Part shown: piece after piece, positions 52,616 through 61,210 of the stretch
Numbering within the stretch: position 1 is the stretch's first letter
Layout of the letters: every line of letters starts with the position of its first letter
DNA from: Piscinibacter caeni
GTDB taxonomy: Bacteria; Pseudomonadota; Gammaproteobacteria; Burkholderiales; Burkholderiaceae_C
DNA length: 64,000 bases
NCBI GenBank assembly: GCA_003265685.1
Contig: QJOU01000033.1
Span: 1 to 64,000, forward strand
Direction: 5' to 3'
Made by a program: the position numbers and the translations under genes
The notes under the pieces: generated by a model
The model's input: only the letters and a program-made list of their open reading frames with translations
The model's database searches: none
What the model was told of the DNA's origin: nothing

Positions 52616-53557
52616 ATGCTATTCTTCCTGACACATGGACGCAACCCGAGTCGAGCCTTGAGCCCTGCCGTCGATCGACTGTCCCAGGCCCAGCGCGAGA
52701 GGCTGGCCTACCTCGAGATGCGGGCCTACTTCACGGGCGAGCTCAGACGCGCCGACATCGAGGCGCGATTCGGGATCAAGCCTGCAGCGTCGTCGCGCGA
52801 TCTCCGCGCATATCGCGAGCTTGAGCCCGGAAACCTCAACTATGACGTGGCGGCGCGCTGCTACAGGCCCACGCCGCGCTTTAAGCCGATTTTCGAGTTC
52901 TCGACAGATCGAATCCTTGCCTGGTTGCTTCAAGGGTTCGGCGACGGGCTTGAGCTCAGACTCCGACGCATTGCGCCATGCGAGGGCCCGGGCAACCTAG
53001 CCAGGCCCAACCTGACCATTCTGTCGACCATCACTCGGGCGATGTGTGCGTCCCGTGCGGTCAGGGTCTCGTATCTGTCGCTCACGTCCGGGATGACCAA
53101 GCGCGAGGTGGTGCCCGTCGCTCTTGCAGACAACGGCTTGCGCTGGCATGTGCGGGCGTTCGATCGACAGCGGGCTCGCTTTGCCGACTTCGTCCTTACT
53201 CGAATCGCCAAAGCCGAAGAGTTGGATGGCACGGTGTCAGAGCATGAACTGCTCGGCTCCGACGAGCAGTGGTCTCGCGTCGTTGACCTCGAGTTGGTCC
53301 CGCACCCAGGGTTGAAGCAACCGAGAGCCGTGGAGGCTGACTTCGCGATGCGCGATGGCGTGCTGCGAATTAAAGCGAGGGCCGCTCTGGCGGGCTACGT
53401 CCTGCGCCGATGGTCGGTTGATGCAAGCCCGGACCACCACCTTGATCCAGCCGCACACCAGCTCTGGCTGCGCAACACCCCAACGCTGTACGGCGTGGAG
53501 AGCGCCGCGATCGCTCCTGGCGTCGACCCTAGTTCCTCCGAGAGGGTTGCGGCCTAA
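52616..53557 (+). CDS. WYL-domain transcriptional regulator (BrxR/CapW-like architecture)
   Basis: The 313-residue protein has an N-terminal winged HTH (RLAYLEMRAYFTGELRRADI, EARFGIKPAASSRDLRAYRE) and a WYL-type ligand-sensing domain (VRVSYLSLTSGMTKREVVPV, ALADNGLRWHVRAFDRQR). A C-terminal extension follows. Regulators with this layout control BREX, CBASS and other phage-defence operons. It lies directly upstream of the defence-like cassette in the same direction. The start is uncertain: 52580 is also possible. Confidence 0.85.
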   Translation: MLFFLTHGRNPSRALSPAVDRLSQAQRERLAYLEMRAYFTGELRRADIEARFGIKPAASSRDLRAYRELEPGNLNYDVAARCYRPTPRFKPIFEFSTDRILAWLLQGFGDGLELRLRRIAPCEGPGNLARPNLTILSTITRAMCASRAVRVSYLSLTSGMTKREVVPVALADNGLRWHVRAFDRQRARFADFVLTRIAKAEELDGTVSEHELLGSDEQWSRVVDLELVPHPGLKQPRAVEADFAMRDGVLRIKARAALAGYVLRRWSVDASPDHHLDPAAHQLWLRNTPTLYGVESAAIAPGVDPSSSERVAA

Positions 53558-53712
53558 TGATTCTTTCGCCTTGCTCAATTGCTGCCGGAACCTTCGGCAT
53601 TAAGAGCCGTATCGACCCATTGACCCCGCTGCCGCGCCATCTGGCCGAGAGCGGCGTGTTCTCTGGTCGCGTTGAGCAGGCCAATCTTCCGAACACGTGC
53701 TGCTTTGCATGA
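53557..53712 (+). CDS. Possible 51-residue small protein
   Basis: The ATG overlaps the TAA stop of the WYL gene (TAATG), with a GAGAGGG ribosome-site candidate at 53540-53546. The product (starting MILSPCSIAAGTFGIKSRID) has no recognised feature. It ends 33 bases before the DUF499 gene. Coupling is suggestive, but the gene may be spurious. Confidence 0.3.
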   Translation: MILSPCSIAAGTFGIKSRIDPLTPLPRHLAESGVFSGRVEQANLPNTCCFA

Positions 53713-53745
53713 GCAGTACACAACGAACTACGAGAGGGAACGCAT

Positions 53746-56496
53746 ATGCTTGGACTGCAACTGCGTGAGGAGTTTCGAGGCAAACGCCTCAAGGGCACGG
53801 CCATCGAGTTGTCCAACGACTCGAACACCGGCGCGACTCAGATTGCTGCCAAGCAGTTCCTAGAGATCACGTATCCGACGCACGACTTGCTGAAGGGCAT
53901 TGAAGCGGTCGGCCCCAACCAGGGGCGCCCGGTGGTGGTCATCGGCGAACGCGGCCTCGGTAAGTCGCACCTGATGGCTGCGCTCTATCACGCCGTGAAC
54001 GATGCGGCGTCCACGGGAGCTTGGCTGAACTCGTGGGCGACGACGCTGGGCGATCCCAAGATCGGAAAGATCGCACTGCGCGAAGGCATGCAAGTCATCG
54101 GCGAAAGCCTTCATCGGCAGCGCTACAAGTTCCTTTGGGACCTCCTGTTCGAGCGACATCCCCACGGCACCTATATCAAAGGCAAGTGGGAGGGTATGGG
54201 CGCTGCCAAGACGGACATTCCGTCGGACAAGCTCATCGTCGAACTGCTGGAACACACGCCGACCATGCTGCTGCTGGACGAGTTCCAAACCTGGTTCGAT
54301 GGCCTCACGAACACCAAGCAGTACCCCTGGAAGAACTGGGCGTTCAACTTCATCCAGATCCTGTCCGAGATCGCCAAGGAACGGCCCGATCTGCTGGTGC
54401 TAGTGATCTCTGTGCGCAACGGCGGGAGCGATGCGTACCAGCAGGTGCATCGCGTTAATCCCGTAGCGATCGACTTCAAGGCCGGAGGCAACGCAGAACG
54501 CATCCAGCAGGACCGCCGTCGGATGCTTCTGCACCGCCTGTTCGATAACCGTATGCAGATGGCGAGCGGCACGATCGAATCGTTGGTGGCCCAGCACGTG
54601 ACAGAGGCGTTCCGCCTACTCGATGTGCCCCCGTCCGAGCAGGACCGCAAGCGCAAGGAATTCGTCGAATCCTGGCCATTCGCGCCGCATCTGCTGCGTC
54701 TGCTGGAAGAGCAGGTCCTCATCGCCACCGATGCCCAGGAGACGCGCGACATGATTCGCATCCTGGCCAATCTCTACAAGAGCAGGGGCGAGGCCGCTCC
54801 CGTGCTGACGGCTGCCGACTTCCGCCTGGACGATGATGCGTCGGGCATCGGCGCGCTCCTGGACTCGGTCTCCAACGAGCACCACCGCACGCTGCGTGAG
54901 AAGGCCCAGCAGAACATCATCTCGGTCACGGAGGCGGTCTACGACCACCAGACCGCCGCCCCGCACCTGCAGGAGATCGTGGGTGCGCTCTGGCTGCGAT
55001 CGATTGCGGTGGGCAATCTCGCGGGCGCTGAGCCAGCCACGCTGCAGGTGGACATCACCCGCGGCAAGGCCGTAGACGACAACGCCTTCCAGGTCGAGCT
55101 CGCGACCATCGTCGAGAACAGCTTCAACATCCACCAGGATGGCCCGAGGCTGGTGTTCCGGGAAGAGGAGAACCCGCGCGCAAAGCTGATGGCTTGTGCA
55201 CGCAACGACAAGCTCTTCACCGATGGTTCGGATCAGGCCCAGCTCGCCAAGCAAGTGCGGTACGTCATCGGCGGCACCGACGAGGTCGCCAAGACATTCC
55301 GGGTGATCGCGCTGCCGAAGACATGGCTGACGGATCCCTGGTCGTCCCTCGACGAAGCCGAACAGCCCGACCGCTGGGACGAACGGCTGCCCATCCTCGT
55401 GCTGCCCGAAGAGCCCGAGAAGCTCGAGCATCAGTTGGGGCGTTGGCTCAAGGACCACCTGCAGAAGCGGCGCAACACCATCCGCTTTCTGCTGCCACGA
55501 TCGGGTTCGACGAACGCTTTCCTCGACCGCGACCTTCTCATCCTGGCTCGTGCGGAGATGAAGGCGCAGGAGTGGAGCGGGCAGAACCCCGAATACAAGA
55601 AGCTCCACAAGGAGTTCGAGGGCACGTTGCGCGACAACCTGAAGAAGCGGTTCGACCGCTTCGCCGTCCTGCATCGCTACGACCACCAGAACTCGCACCT
55701 GTCCCGGTTCAACGTCGAGAGCCTGAAGAAGCAAGGGGCGCAGATCCCCGAGGCCATTGAAGAGGCCATGACCAACGACCTCTTCGTGCCGGAGGACTTC
55801 GAAGAGCTTGTGCTCGAAGCAGCCGCCGACAATGCGCCTGTTGGCAAGTTGCTGCGCGAACTGCAAGAGCCTCGCCCCGCAGGCCATGACTGCATTCCCT
55901 GGCTGGGCGAGACAGTCATGAAGGAGCGCCTCGTGCGCCTGTGCGCACGCGGCAAGATCGCCATCAACCTGCGCGGGCTCGAGTACCTGCAGACTCACGC
56001 CGGCGAGGATGAAGACGTCGCTTGGAAGCGCCTGCGGCCGAAGCTCTCGTACACGGGCCGACAGCTCGATGAGGTCTTCCTCATGGTGCCGTCGGCGGTG
56101 CCCAGCACCGGCGGCGCGACGCCGCCGACCCCTCAGCCGGGAGGTGGCGCAGGTGGTGGTGGCCTCTTTGGTGGTGGCACTACACCGCCGCCCCCGCCGC
56201 AAACTGTCCCCGGCGGGGAGCAGACGCCAGGTGGCGCGGCCCCGCCGCCTGGTGGAATCTTCGGCGGCGGCAGCCCGACGATGGGCGCCAAGCCGCGCGT
56301 TCCTCTGAGCAACCCTGCTACGTCGCCGCTCAATCTCATCGGCAAGCTCGAAGGCTGGGGCATCGGGCCGGCCACCCAGGTGGCGGAGGTCTCGATCAAG
56401 GTGTCGGCCGCGACAGGGGCGCAGCTGAAGGAGCTTCTCAAGAAGCTGCCCGATGGCATGACCTTCGAGCTCAGCCTCGAGAAGGAGGACAAGTGA
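53746..56496 (+). CDS. DUF499-type AAA ATPase of the defence cassette
   Basis: The 916-residue protein has Walker A GERGLGKSH (67-75) and Walker B MLLLDEFQTW (174-183) in a DUF499-like ATPase, a family related to the BrxC/PglY ATPases of BREX. A long helical middle follows. Then comes a Pro/Gly-rich linker (about 785-860), and a compact C-terminal domain (NLIGKLEGWGIGPATQVAEV). It probably couples ATP hydrolysis to DNA or protein remodelling. A GAGGGAACG site precedes the ATG, and its stop overlaps the PglZ start. Confidence 0.88.
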   Translation: MLGLQLREEFRGKRLKGTAIELSNDSNTGATQIAAKQFLEITYPTHDLLKGIEAVGPNQGRPVVVIGERGLGKSHLMAALYHAVNDAASTGAWLNSWATTLGDPKIGKIALREGMQVIGESLHRQRYKFLWDLLFERHPHGTYIKGKWEGMGAAKTDIPSDKLIVELLEHTPTMLLLDEFQTWFDGLTNTKQYPWKNWAFNFIQILSEIAKERPDLLVLVISVRNGGSDAYQQVHRVNPVAIDFKAGGNAERIQQDRRRMLLHRLFDNRMQMASGTIESLVAQHVTEAFRLLDVPPSEQDRKRKEFVESWPFAPHLLRLLEEQVLIATDAQETRDMIRILANLYKSRGEAAPVLTAADFRLDDDASGIGALLDSVSNEHHRTLREKAQQNIISVTEAVYDHQTAAPHLQEIVGALWLRSIAVGNLAGAEPATLQVDITRGKAVDDNAFQVELATIVENSFNIHQDGPRLVFREEENPRAKLMACARNDKLFTDGSDQAQLAKQVRYVIGGTDEVAKTFRVIALPKTWLTDPWSSLDEAEQPDRWDERLPILVLPEEPEKLEHQLGRWLKDHLQKRRNTIRFLLPRSGSTNAFLDRDLLILARAEMKAQEWSGQNPEYKKLHKEFEGTLRDNLKKRFDRFAVLHRYDHQNSHLSRFNVESLKKQGAQIPEAIEEAMTNDLFVPEDFEELVLEAAADNAPVGKLLRELQEPRPAGHDCIPWLGETVMKERLVRLCARGKIAINLRGLEYLQTHAGEDEDVAWKRLRPKLSYTGRQLDEVFLMVPSAVPSTGGATPPTPQPGGGAGGGGLFGGGTTPPPPPQTVPGGEQTPGGAAPPPGGIFGGGSPTMGAKPRVPLSNPATSPLNLIGKLEGWGIGPATQVAEVSIKVSAATGAQLKELLKKLPDGMTFELSLEKEDK

Positions 56497-57485
56497 TGGG
56501 GCTCGATGCCAACCTGCTGCAGCGCCTGACCAGAGGGTCGGTCGAAGAGGCGTGGCAGGCCATCGTGGGCAGCGCGGTTGACATCGCTTCCAAGCCCCTG
56601 GCCCCGGGCAACGCGCCCAGCGAAGTCATCAAGCGCGACCGTGAGATCGGCGCACTCGATCACTTCTTGTCATCCAGCGGGTGGGATCTTTGGCAGGCGT
56701 TCGGCGATACCGTCGAGCGTACCTCGGATCAGCTCGTGAAGTGGTGGAACGAGCCCTACAGCGCCAAGGCGGTGTTGATCCTGGATGGCTTGTCGCTCCG
56801 AGAACTGCCCTGGTTGCTACAGGGAGCCAAGGAACGAGGCTTCGCGTTGCACCAGGTGACCGCGACGGCGTCGGAGTTGCCGGGTGAGACCAACGAGTTC
56901 GCTCGGGCCCTGGGCTTCGGCAGCCGGAGTCAGCTGCAGAACAACGGTGGCGGCCTCGCGCACAAGCTGCAACCCGCGCACACCGAATGCGTCGACATGC
57001 CTTGGAAGGACTGCGAGGGCCTCATCAACGGCACGCCGAACTGGGTGTTCTGGCATCACTGGCCGGATAGCAAGGTCCATGATGGATCAGGCGCAGGCCA
57101 GGGTCTGGACCTGTTGACGCGCGATGCTGCCGGCCAGCTCAGCGGGGACGACTTCTGGTCCTTCGTCGAACGGCTCGCGACCGGGAGGCGACTCGTCATC
57201 ACCTCGGATCATGGTTATGCAGCCACCGGCTACTTCCCCGACGCAGAAGGCGAGGTCGGCCAGTTCCTCAAGAAGACGTTTTCCAGTGGCCGCAGCGCAG
57301 CCGGCACTGGCGACACCGGACCCTTCGTTCCCCCTGTTGCCCTGCAGATCAACAGCCCGCACGGTGCGCACCTCCTCGCCCTTGGCCGGCGGAAATGGCG
57401 CAGCCAGGGTGGCTACCCAACGCTGACGCATGGCGGCCTGTCGCTGCTCGAAGTGCTTTCGCCCTTCGTCGAACTCACCAAGTAA
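56496..57485 (+). CDS. PglZ-domain protein
   Basis: The 329-residue protein is a compact PglZ member of the alkaline-phosphatase superfamily. It has the metal-binding motifs VLILDGLSLREL (about 93-104), LVITSDHGYAATG (about 233-245) and THGGLSLLEVLSPFVEL at the C-terminus. PglZ is the defining component of BREX systems; here it is much shorter than typical BREX PglZ (about 800). The ATG at 56496 overlaps the DUF499 stop and follows AAGGAGG (56482-56488). Confidence 0.88.
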   Translation: MGLDANLLQRLTRGSVEEAWQAIVGSAVDIASKPLAPGNAPSEVIKRDREIGALDHFLSSSGWDLWQAFGDTVERTSDQLVKWWNEPYSAKAVLILDGLSLRELPWLLQGAKERGFALHQVTATASELPGETNEFARALGFGSRSQLQNNGGGLAHKLQPAHTECVDMPWKDCEGLINGTPNWVFWHHWPDSKVHDGSGAGQGLDLLTRDAAGQLSGDDFWSFVERLATGRRLVITSDHGYAATGYFPDAEGEVGQFLKKTFSSGRSAAGTGDTGPFVPPVALQINSPHGAHLLALGRRKWRSQGGYPTLTHGGLSLLEVLSPFVELTK

Positions 57486-57497
57486 GGAACGCGCCGA

Positions 57498-60400
57498 ATG
57501 GCCAACAAGAAAGAACTACTGGCGCAGGAAGTTGCGAAGGCCGTCGGTGCCGGCAAGACTGTCGCCCTGGAGACTGTCGATTTCAGCGATCCGAATAGGC
57601 CAAAGACCTGCCTGGAGGTGGACTTCCCGATCCTTCCGGTGAACCAGGTCGCGATCATCGAAGGCAACGCCGGCAAACCCATCTACCAGATGTCCAAGTG
57701 GTGGGCGAGGCGGCGGTCCAGTGTCTTCCGTTCCATGCTGATCGCAGCGGCGACCAAGGCGCCAGACGATCCGTCGCATGCGGCCAAGCTGGTGTGGGAC
57801 AACTACTACGCCAACCACCAGAAGCGCGGGGCCTTCAAGCATCTCAAGGTTGCCGACATCTTCATGGGCGGTGGAACCACGTTGGTCGAGGGTTCGCGCC
57901 TGGGTATGCAGATGACCGGCAACGATCTGAATCCCGTCGCCTGGTTCGTGGTCAAGCAGGAGTTGGCCAATGTCGATCTGGAGCAGGTAAAGAAGCTGCT
58001 CGCCGACATCGAAGCGGAAGTGAAGCCGCAGATCATGCCGTACTACTACTGTGACGGCCCGGAGGGCGAAAAAGGCAAGTGGACCCACCTGCCGACCAAG
58101 AAGGTGATGCCGGCTGACTTCGACCCGCTCACCATCCCCCGTGACGAGCGCAAAGACTATCGCTACGAGGGCCCGGAGATCATCTACACATTCTGGGCTA
58201 AGCACGGGCCTTGTCAGGTGACCGGCTGCGGTCACCGTACACCGATCATGAGCAGCCCGGTGATGGCGGTGAAGACGCTCACCGTCAAGCACTGGGAACG
58301 CACGTGCGGCAAGTGCGGCGAGGCGTTCGATGTGGAGGAAGAAGCGGCGCGCATGGCTCCCGACGCGCCGTTCTATGTTGCCCCCACAGAAGCGCCGTAC
58401 TCGGTGCTTGACCGCAAGAAGGGCGTGATCTGCCCGCACTGCGGCCACGCCGCGATGGTGAATCTGGGCAAGGGCAAGAACAAGAAGGTGGAGTTGAGCC
58501 TGCTGGTGCATCCGCAGTGGCTGGCGGGCGAGGCGAAGCAGGACGCAAGCGGCCAGTCCTACGGGGGGTCAGCGCAGGATGACGTGGCGGCGACCACGCG
58601 CTGGGACGCGGCACGCGCCGCGAAGATTCGCCTGCTGGAAGTGCGTGGCTCACTGCCGGATGAAGTGACCGACCCGGAGACGAACACGAAGTTCAGTACG
58701 GTACCGAGCACCACAATTGCTCGTGGCGGTTACGCGTGTGCCGCCTGCGGTGCGAAGCAAACGCTCGTGAGTTCGCTAGCAATTACCAACGACACCGCGC
58801 CAATGGCGGCCTACGCGGTGCAGGGCTACGCTCCCCAGCGTGACGAAGCAGGCAAGCCCTACAACGGTCGATTCTTCGCTGCTCACGGCGTGGCTCATGC
58901 CCGCCAGTACGACGCGGCACTAACTGAATGGGACGCGCGTAAAGAAGGAGATCTGAAAGATTACTGGCCGCGCTCGGAAGTCCCGGATAGTTTGCGCGCA
59001 ACTGTGAAGGATGTTTTCAAGACTGCGCATTGGCAGACACACTGGAGAATGATGTTCCATCCGCGGCAGTTGCTCGTGCACGCGCAGCTTCTGAAGGCCA
59101 TCGTGACGACCGGTGCATACGATTGGCCCATCCGTGAGTTTGTCCTCGGTGCTTTCCAGCAGTACCTGAGAAATCAGAACCTGCTTTGCTTTTGGAACAC
59201 CCAAGCGGACAAGCTGGAGCCGCTCTTTTCTGGCAATAACTATCGCCCGATATCACTCCCTGTCGAGAATTGTGTCTTCGCGTCCCTTGGACGTGGCAAC
59301 TGGGCATCCAGTGTCGAAGGAATCTGCGAAGGCCGAGATTGGTCAATTCGACCTTGGGAAATCGTCAGTGGTGAAGGCTTGCGAAGCCAAGCAGCCTCGC
59401 TTGCAGACGAGTTCGGCGGAAAGAGCGAGAAGGTCTACCCAGGTGATCCAATGCAGGATGCAGAGGTGTTCTGCGGATCGTCTACAGACTTAGAGAAGAT
59501 TGCAGATTGCAGTCTGGACCTGGTAATCACAGACCCACCCTTCAGCGAGTTGGTTCAGTATTCCGAGTTTGCAGACTTCTTCTACGTTTGGTTGCGACTG
59601 GCGCTGAAGAACAAATACCCCGAATACTTCTTCGCCGATTACACGCCTAAGTCGCTGGAAGCGGTTGCCAACAAGTTCCGCGAGCCGGAAGACCCAGACG
59701 GCTTCTACCAACGCTTACTCACGCAGTGCTGGCGTGAGGCGCATCGCACGCTCAAGCCTGGCGGCATCTTGGCCTTCACCTTCCACCACAGCGAGGATGA
59801 GCCGTGGGTAGCGGTGCTGGAATCGCTTTTCGATGCGGGGTTCTACCTCGAAGCGACCTATCCCATCCGCTCGGACGAAACAAAGGGCGAGAACGCGCAG
59901 TTTGGTGCGCAGAAAATTGAGTACGACGTCATTCACGTCTGCCGCAAGCGTACCGAAGAGCCTAGGGCGGTCAGTTGGGGTCGGATGCGCCGCGAGGTGA
60001 TGGCCGATGTGCGCCAGCTCCAGGCCATGCTGGAGAACCACGCGAAGGAGGGCCTGCCTGCGGCGGACATCCAGGTGATCCGACGCGGGAAGGCGCTGGA
60101 GTACTTCTCTCGCCACTACGGCAGGGTCTACGTTGACGAAGGGCGCGCGATCTCGGTCAAGGATGCGCTCGTCGGCATCAACCAACTCATCGACGAAGAC
60201 TCTGACAAGGGCAAAGAGCCGCCGCCTGTCAACGCCGAGCCGATCACTCGGCAATTTCTCCGCACCTTCGGCACAGCGCGCGAGCTCAAGCGCGACCAGC
60301 TGCAGAAGTTCTTGAAGGGCTCGATCACCACGCCGGACGAGTTCGAGCAACGCGGTTGGTGTGCGGAGAAAAATAAAGTCTTTACGCGCGTGAATCCACT

Positions 60401-60704
60401 GGATTTCGCCCGGGAGTGGTCCGGCAAGCACCGCCGCCGCTTGACCTCCGACCTCGATCAGTCTCTCGTGCTCATTGGGGCCTGCTTCGACGGCAGTGGC
60501 ATCAACGCCTCCGATACCCTGAAGAACGAGAACTTCAAGCCCCACGTCGCGCTCAAGCCGCTACTGGAGTGGCTGCATCGCAACGGGCCGGATCAAGCGA
60601 CTCGAAACGCGGCTTCCCGCGCCGTGTCCATCTACAACGCCTGGGCCGCCACGCAAGGGGTGAAGCCGACGCAGGGCTCGTTGTTCGAGGAGTACGAGCT
60701 GTGA
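57498..60704 (+). CDS. DUF1156-type adenine/cytosine-N4 DNA methyltransferase
   Basis: The 1,068-residue protein starts with a DUF1156 region (PVNQVAIIEGNAGKPIYQMS, KWWARRRSSVFRSMLIAA). It has the AdoMet-binding loop ADIFMGGGTTLVEG (about 119-132), GNDLNPVAW (141-149), and the catalytic DPPF in VITDPPFSELVQYS (about residue 678). Between these lie several zinc-type Cys pairs (CGKCGEAF, CPHCGHAA, CAACGAKQ). It is expected to methylate host DNA and so mark self. It is the modification arm of the cassette. Confidence 0.9.
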   Translation: MANKKELLAQEVAKAVGAGKTVALETVDFSDPNRPKTCLEVDFPILPVNQVAIIEGNAGKPIYQMSKWWARRRSSVFRSMLIAAATKAPDDPSHAAKLVWDNYYANHQKRGAFKHLKVADIFMGGGTTLVEGSRLGMQMTGNDLNPVAWFVVKQELANVDLEQVKKLLADIEAEVKPQIMPYYYCDGPEGEKGKWTHLPTKKVMPADFDPLTIPRDERKDYRYEGPEIIYTFWAKHGPCQVTGCGHRTPIMSSPVMAVKTLTVKHWERTCGKCGEAFDVEEEAARMAPDAPFYVAPTEAPYSVLDRKKGVICPHCGHAAMVNLGKGKNKKVELSLLVHPQWLAGEAKQDASGQSYGGSAQDDVAATTRWDAARAAKIRLLEVRGSLPDEVTDPETNTKFSTVPSTTIARGGYACAACGAKQTLVSSLAITNDTAPMAAYAVQGYAPQRDEAGKPYNGRFFAAHGVAHARQYDAALTEWDARKEGDLKDYWPRSEVPDSLRATVKDVFKTAHWQTHWRMMFHPRQLLVHAQLLKAIVTTGAYDWPIREFVLGAFQQYLRNQNLLCFWNTQADKLEPLFSGNNYRPISLPVENCVFASLGRGNWASSVEGICEGRDWSIRPWEIVSGEGLRSQAASLADEFGGKSEKVYPGDPMQDAEVFCGSSTDLEKIADCSLDLVITDPPFSELVQYSEFADFFYVWLRLALKNKYPEYFFADYTPKSLEAVANKFREPEDPDGFYQRLLTQCWREAHRTLKPGGILAFTFHHSEDEPWVAVLESLFDAGFYLEATYPIRSDETKGENAQFGAQKIEYDVIHVCRKRTEEPRAVSWGRMRREVMADVRQLQAMLENHAKEGLPAADIQVIRRGKALEYFSRHYGRVYVDEGRAISVKDALVGINQLIDEDSDKGKEPPPVNAEPITRQFLRTFGTARELKRDQLQKFLKGSITTPDEFEQRGWCAEKNKVFTRVNPLDFAREWSGKHRRRLTSDLDQSLVLIGACFDGSGINASDTLKNENFKPHVALKPLLEWLHRNGPDQATRNAASRAVSIYNAWAATQGVKPTQGSLFEEYEL

Positions 60705-61201
60705 GGCAAGTCCTGGACACCGTGTGGCAGCGGCGGGGCACCAGCTGGGTCTGGGACGAAGAGGCGCGCAACCAGGTCTGCTCGGCCTCGGAGGTCTGGA
60801 GCCTGCGACAGTTGCTCCAGGCCGTGGGCAACTGGCCGAATGACCTGCCCAGTAATGGCGGTCGGACCTTGGTCGTGGCGGGGCTCGAGGGGGGGCTCGA
60901 TCTCCTGGCGCCCGACGACGCCGAGGCGTGGTTGGGCGATGCAATCAAGGCCGCGATCCTTGCGTTCCAGGACGAGTACGGCGGTGAGGCGGCGCTGATC
61001 TTCTGGCTGCCGCTCGGCCAGAGCCGGCTCAAGGTGCAAACGGCCAGTGACGCGGTGGCCTGGGTCTGCGAGGCGCCTCATCGCGGTAGCCACCTCGACT
61101 TCGGCCGCATCTTGTGGGGCGAGGCGAACGAGTACCCGCAAGAGATCCTTCTGCGAGAGGGCAGCAAGCCGGCGGGCTTGTTCCATCTGCGGATCACCTG
61201 A
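60701..61201 (+). CDS. Small hypothetical protein of the defence cassette
   Basis: A GTG at 60701 overlaps the methyltransferase stop (GTGA) and gives a 166-residue protein. It is alpha/beta (TLVVAGLEGGLDLLAPDDAE, AWLGDAIKAAILAFQDEYGG, EAALIFWLPLGQSRLKVQ) with no recognised catalytic motif. It is sandwiched between methyltransferase and helicase, so it is probably an adaptor. Confidence 0.75.
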   Translation: MRQVLDTVWQRRGTSWVWDEEARNQVCSASEVWSLRQLLQAVGNWPNDLPSNGGRTLVVAGLEGGLDLLAPDDAEAWLGDAIKAAILAFQDEYGGEAALIFWLPLGQSRLKVQTASDAVAWVCEAPHRGSHLDFGRILWGEANEYPQEILLREGSKPAGLFHLRIT

Positions 61202-61210
61202 GGCCGGCAC

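Noticed and set aside
54616-56202. A 528-codon minus-strand frame opposite the DUF499 ATPase
   Set aside because: Leu/Val/Arg-rich shadow of the real plus-strand gene with no motif.
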